Source of the DNA: an uncultured Pseudomonadota bacterium
GTDB lineage: Bacteria > Pseudomonadota > Gammaproteobacteria > Steroidobacterales > Steroidobacteraceae
DNA length: 47,673 nucleotides
Direction: 5' to 3'
Assembly (NCBI GenBank): GCA_903868595.1
Contig: CAIPVV010000024.1
Location: 1-47,673 of the forward strand
The notes beneath the pieces were generated by a model that had not been told where the DNA came from, ran no database searches, and saw only the letters and a program-made list of their open reading frames with translations. Made by a program: the position numbers and the translations under genes. This document shows, piece after piece, positions 47,001 through 47,673 of the stretch (position 1 is the first letter of the stretch; each line of letters opens with the position of its first letter).

Positions 47001-47532
47001 AGCCAGCGAGCCGGACCCGGCGCAGACTCTGGCGAAGCAGGAGGAGGCCTTAAAGATGGCCAGCACCGGCAAGACAACCGATGCGGAGCTGGAACTCAAG
47101 CAATTGGCTGCCGAAAACCCGCAGCTTGCGGGTCCCTCGTACAACCTGGGTCTGCTGCTGCGTATTGCCAAGCGTCCGGAGGAATCCGTGACCGCCCTGC
47201 GCGAGGCCACCCTGCGCGCGCCACGCAGCTCGCAGGCCTGGAATGAACTGGGCATCTCGCTGCGCGAGGCCGGTCAGTTCCCGGATGCCGCGGCGGCCTA
47301 CGAGCAGGCGGTGAGCTTGGCGCCGGACAATGCGGCCGCGTGGCGCAATCAGGGTGTCTTGCAGGACCTGTATCTTTCCAGCTCGGCGGCAGCGCTGGCG
47401 AGCTTTGAGCACTACAAGGCCCTGGCCAGCGACGACAAGGCCGTCGTCGGCTGGATCGCCGAACTGCGGAATCGGTTGGCAAAGACCGGCGCTGCCGCTT
47501 CCGCGGCGGCGCAAACCGGAGGTGCTCCGTGA
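44098..47532 (+). CDS. Large periplasmic TPR-repeat protein
   Basis: The 1144-residue protein has a signal peptide (about 1-23, AAWSAD) and many TPR/Sel1-like repeats throughout, such as VLYQLARAYETTGQVEQALATLDSIVRRYPQTR, EVQFRRGEILFSAQRYRESESAYRLVV and AVAYAQAGRPALAAAEYEHIAARAG. An Ala/Pro-rich linker near residues 945-985 separates a final set of TPRs (NLGLLLRIAKRPEESVTALREATLRAP, AWNELGISLREAGQFPDAAAAYEQAV, AAWRNQGVLQDLYLSSSAAALASFEHYKAL). Length and repeat number suggest a long solenoid scaffold. It overlaps the next gene by ATGA. Confidence 0.9.
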   Translation: MPRPHRHLLRVMAVASALAAGAAWSADASKPAATIKDLGTRKVEVRIEGPSRGSASRAMDNYRRFLELQNTDPERRAEALRRLGDLSLESGELERLESEVNRIDLGGAEAIRLYGVLLKAYPDYPRNDQVLYQLARAYETTGQVEQALATLDSIVRRYPQTREIGEVQFRRGEILFSAQRYRESESAYRLVVGQGATGAFYQQSLYKQGWALFKQSLNEESLPVFAKLLDLKLVDHNRPGTLLRPEGLGRADRELVDDTLRVMSVTFSYLDGTQPLDDFMTRLGNPPYAALLYSRLGDLYVEKQRFQDAATTYRAFVNRDPNNEFSPGLASQAIEAYRKGGFAQLVLEGKREFVEHYNFDAPFWNGRDRQRYANVVAELKTNLADVATYYHATAQRSHKAEDYAQAARWYRAELASFPEDPESAHTNYLLADALFEGGQFADAVTEYERSAYAYPPGEDSPKAAYAALSAYQKQEEQLPAAEKPAWHRRSIEAGVKFAQTYPAHADSAGVLTRATQDLYAAKDLPRAIEVAASLLARTPPAEGPQRRIAYSVIGQASFDTAAYERAEAAWSSARELTKPGETERKALDEQLAASVYRQAEAKRNAGDNEAAAQDFLRVATVSPNSPIRATAEYDAAAALISVKQWPRAIEVLEAYRRDYPRSDLQPEVTQKLAVAYAQAGRPALAAAEYEHIAARAGETAAIRQEALSTAADLYEKSGNTPQAVAILERLVAEFPTPLPERVETRQRLADLAAAAGHAEREAYWQREIVKVDSQAGTARTDRMRYLAARARLALANPARDAFRAIKLVAPLKNSLGAKRKALETALLGYRDASSYSVAEVTTRANFEMAELYRQLAADLLASERPKGLSSDEREQYDLLMEEQATPFEEQAIKLHEANFALANDGLFDEGVRGSYEALVKLVPGRYAKTEVRGKYQHVLQLPSDGPVEQPAAAPTPDSAAAGATQTAPASEPDPAQTLAKQEEALKMASTGKTTDAELELKQLAAENPQLAGPSYNLGLLLRIAKRPEESVTALREATLRAPRSSQAWNELGISLREAGQFPDAAAAYEQAVSLAPDNAAAWRNQGVLQDLYLSSSAAALASFEHYKALASDDKAVVGWIAELRNRLAKTGAAASAAAQTGGAP

Positions 47533-47673
47533 TGAAATCCCTCGCCGGGCTGCTCGCGCTGCTGCCGCTGGCGGCCCTGTCGGCCCAGCCTGTGCGGCAG
47601 GACACTGCGGACCTGCAGCCGGCCGTGAATACTTCCGCTGCCCCTCCGTCTGTGGCGCAGCCGCCGGCGCCGG
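47532..47673 (+). CDS. Exported protein, 5' end only
   Basis: The ATG at 47532 overlaps the TPR gene stop (ATGA). The frame stays open to the window edge. It reads MKSLAGLLALLPLAALSAQPVRQ, a signal peptide, then an Ala/Pro/Gln-rich linker. The family cannot be told from 47 residues. Its placement points to one more envelope component of the same operon, possibly a further TPR or TonB/TolA-like linker protein. Confidence 0.7.
   Translation, partial: MKSLAGLLALLPLAALSAQPVRQDTADLQPAVNTSAAPPSVAQPPAP

Overview
The window looks like a gammaproteobacterial chromosome, most likely of the Xanthomonadales/Nevskiales type. It carries a monomeric NADP isocitrate dehydrogenase, KatG, a TonB-dependent receptor, a tannase-family esterase and many envelope lipoproteins. 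The right three quarters are visibly GC-rich with strong codon bias. The left 12 kb is more mixed in composition and is clearly accessory. The taxonomic call is inference from gene content, not a database match.

Region 1 (1-12118) is a cassette array rich in toxin-antitoxin (TA) and defence genes. AbiEi/AbiEii and a TOTE-type primase-helicase come first. Then come five same-orientation repeats of about 370 bp, R1-R5, starting near 4441, 6103, 7938, 9483 and 11757. The genes between repeats are: a secreted protein plus a ParE-like TA pair (R1-R2); an ORF6N remnant, MazEF and a small hypothetical (R2-R3); a frameshifted DUF4279 gene and HigBA (R3-R4); and a truncated ORF6N gene, a decayed copy of the primase-helicase and BrnTA (R4-R5). 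Every repeat carries the last ~34 codons and stop of an msrA (methionine sulfoxide reductase A) gene. The msrA tail lies between two boxes of the form gtctaccgRaagtcKacc, whose starts are exactly 293 bp apart in three copies. The layout resembles serial site-specific or homology-driven insertion at the 3' end of msrA, each event leaving a copy of the target end. No recombinase and no intact msrA are in the window. This array is the best candidate for an undescribed system.

Region 2 (12119-13551) is a junk-like border: degraded transposase remnants, one small lipoprotein and little else.

Region 3 (13552-28526) is ordinary chromosome: katG, a tannase/feruloyl esterase-like hydrolase that lacks the family's usual cysteine pair, a GlcG/HbpS-like secreted protein, a TonB-dependent receptor, an HSL-type alpha/beta hydrolase, monomeric Icd, an AEC transporter and a SYLF-domain protein.

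Region 4 (28606-47673) is a long extracytoplasmic block. ApbE (flavin transferase) lies next to a minus-strand operon of a di-heme HzsA-like propeller lipoprotein, an SH3/beta-barrel protein, an outer-membrane beta-barrel, a TlpA-like thioredoxin, a DUF4266 lipoprotein and a DUF3570 protein. A divergent plus-strand operon encodes a mono-heme DUF1585-like protein, a di-heme LamG lipoprotein, a Tat-exported DUF1501-like protein, a second TlpA-like protein, a coiled-coil hypothetical, two large periplasmic TPR proteins and the start of one more exported protein. Together they suggest a c-type cytochrome and thiol redox apparatus in the envelope, whose substrate cannot be read from sequence.
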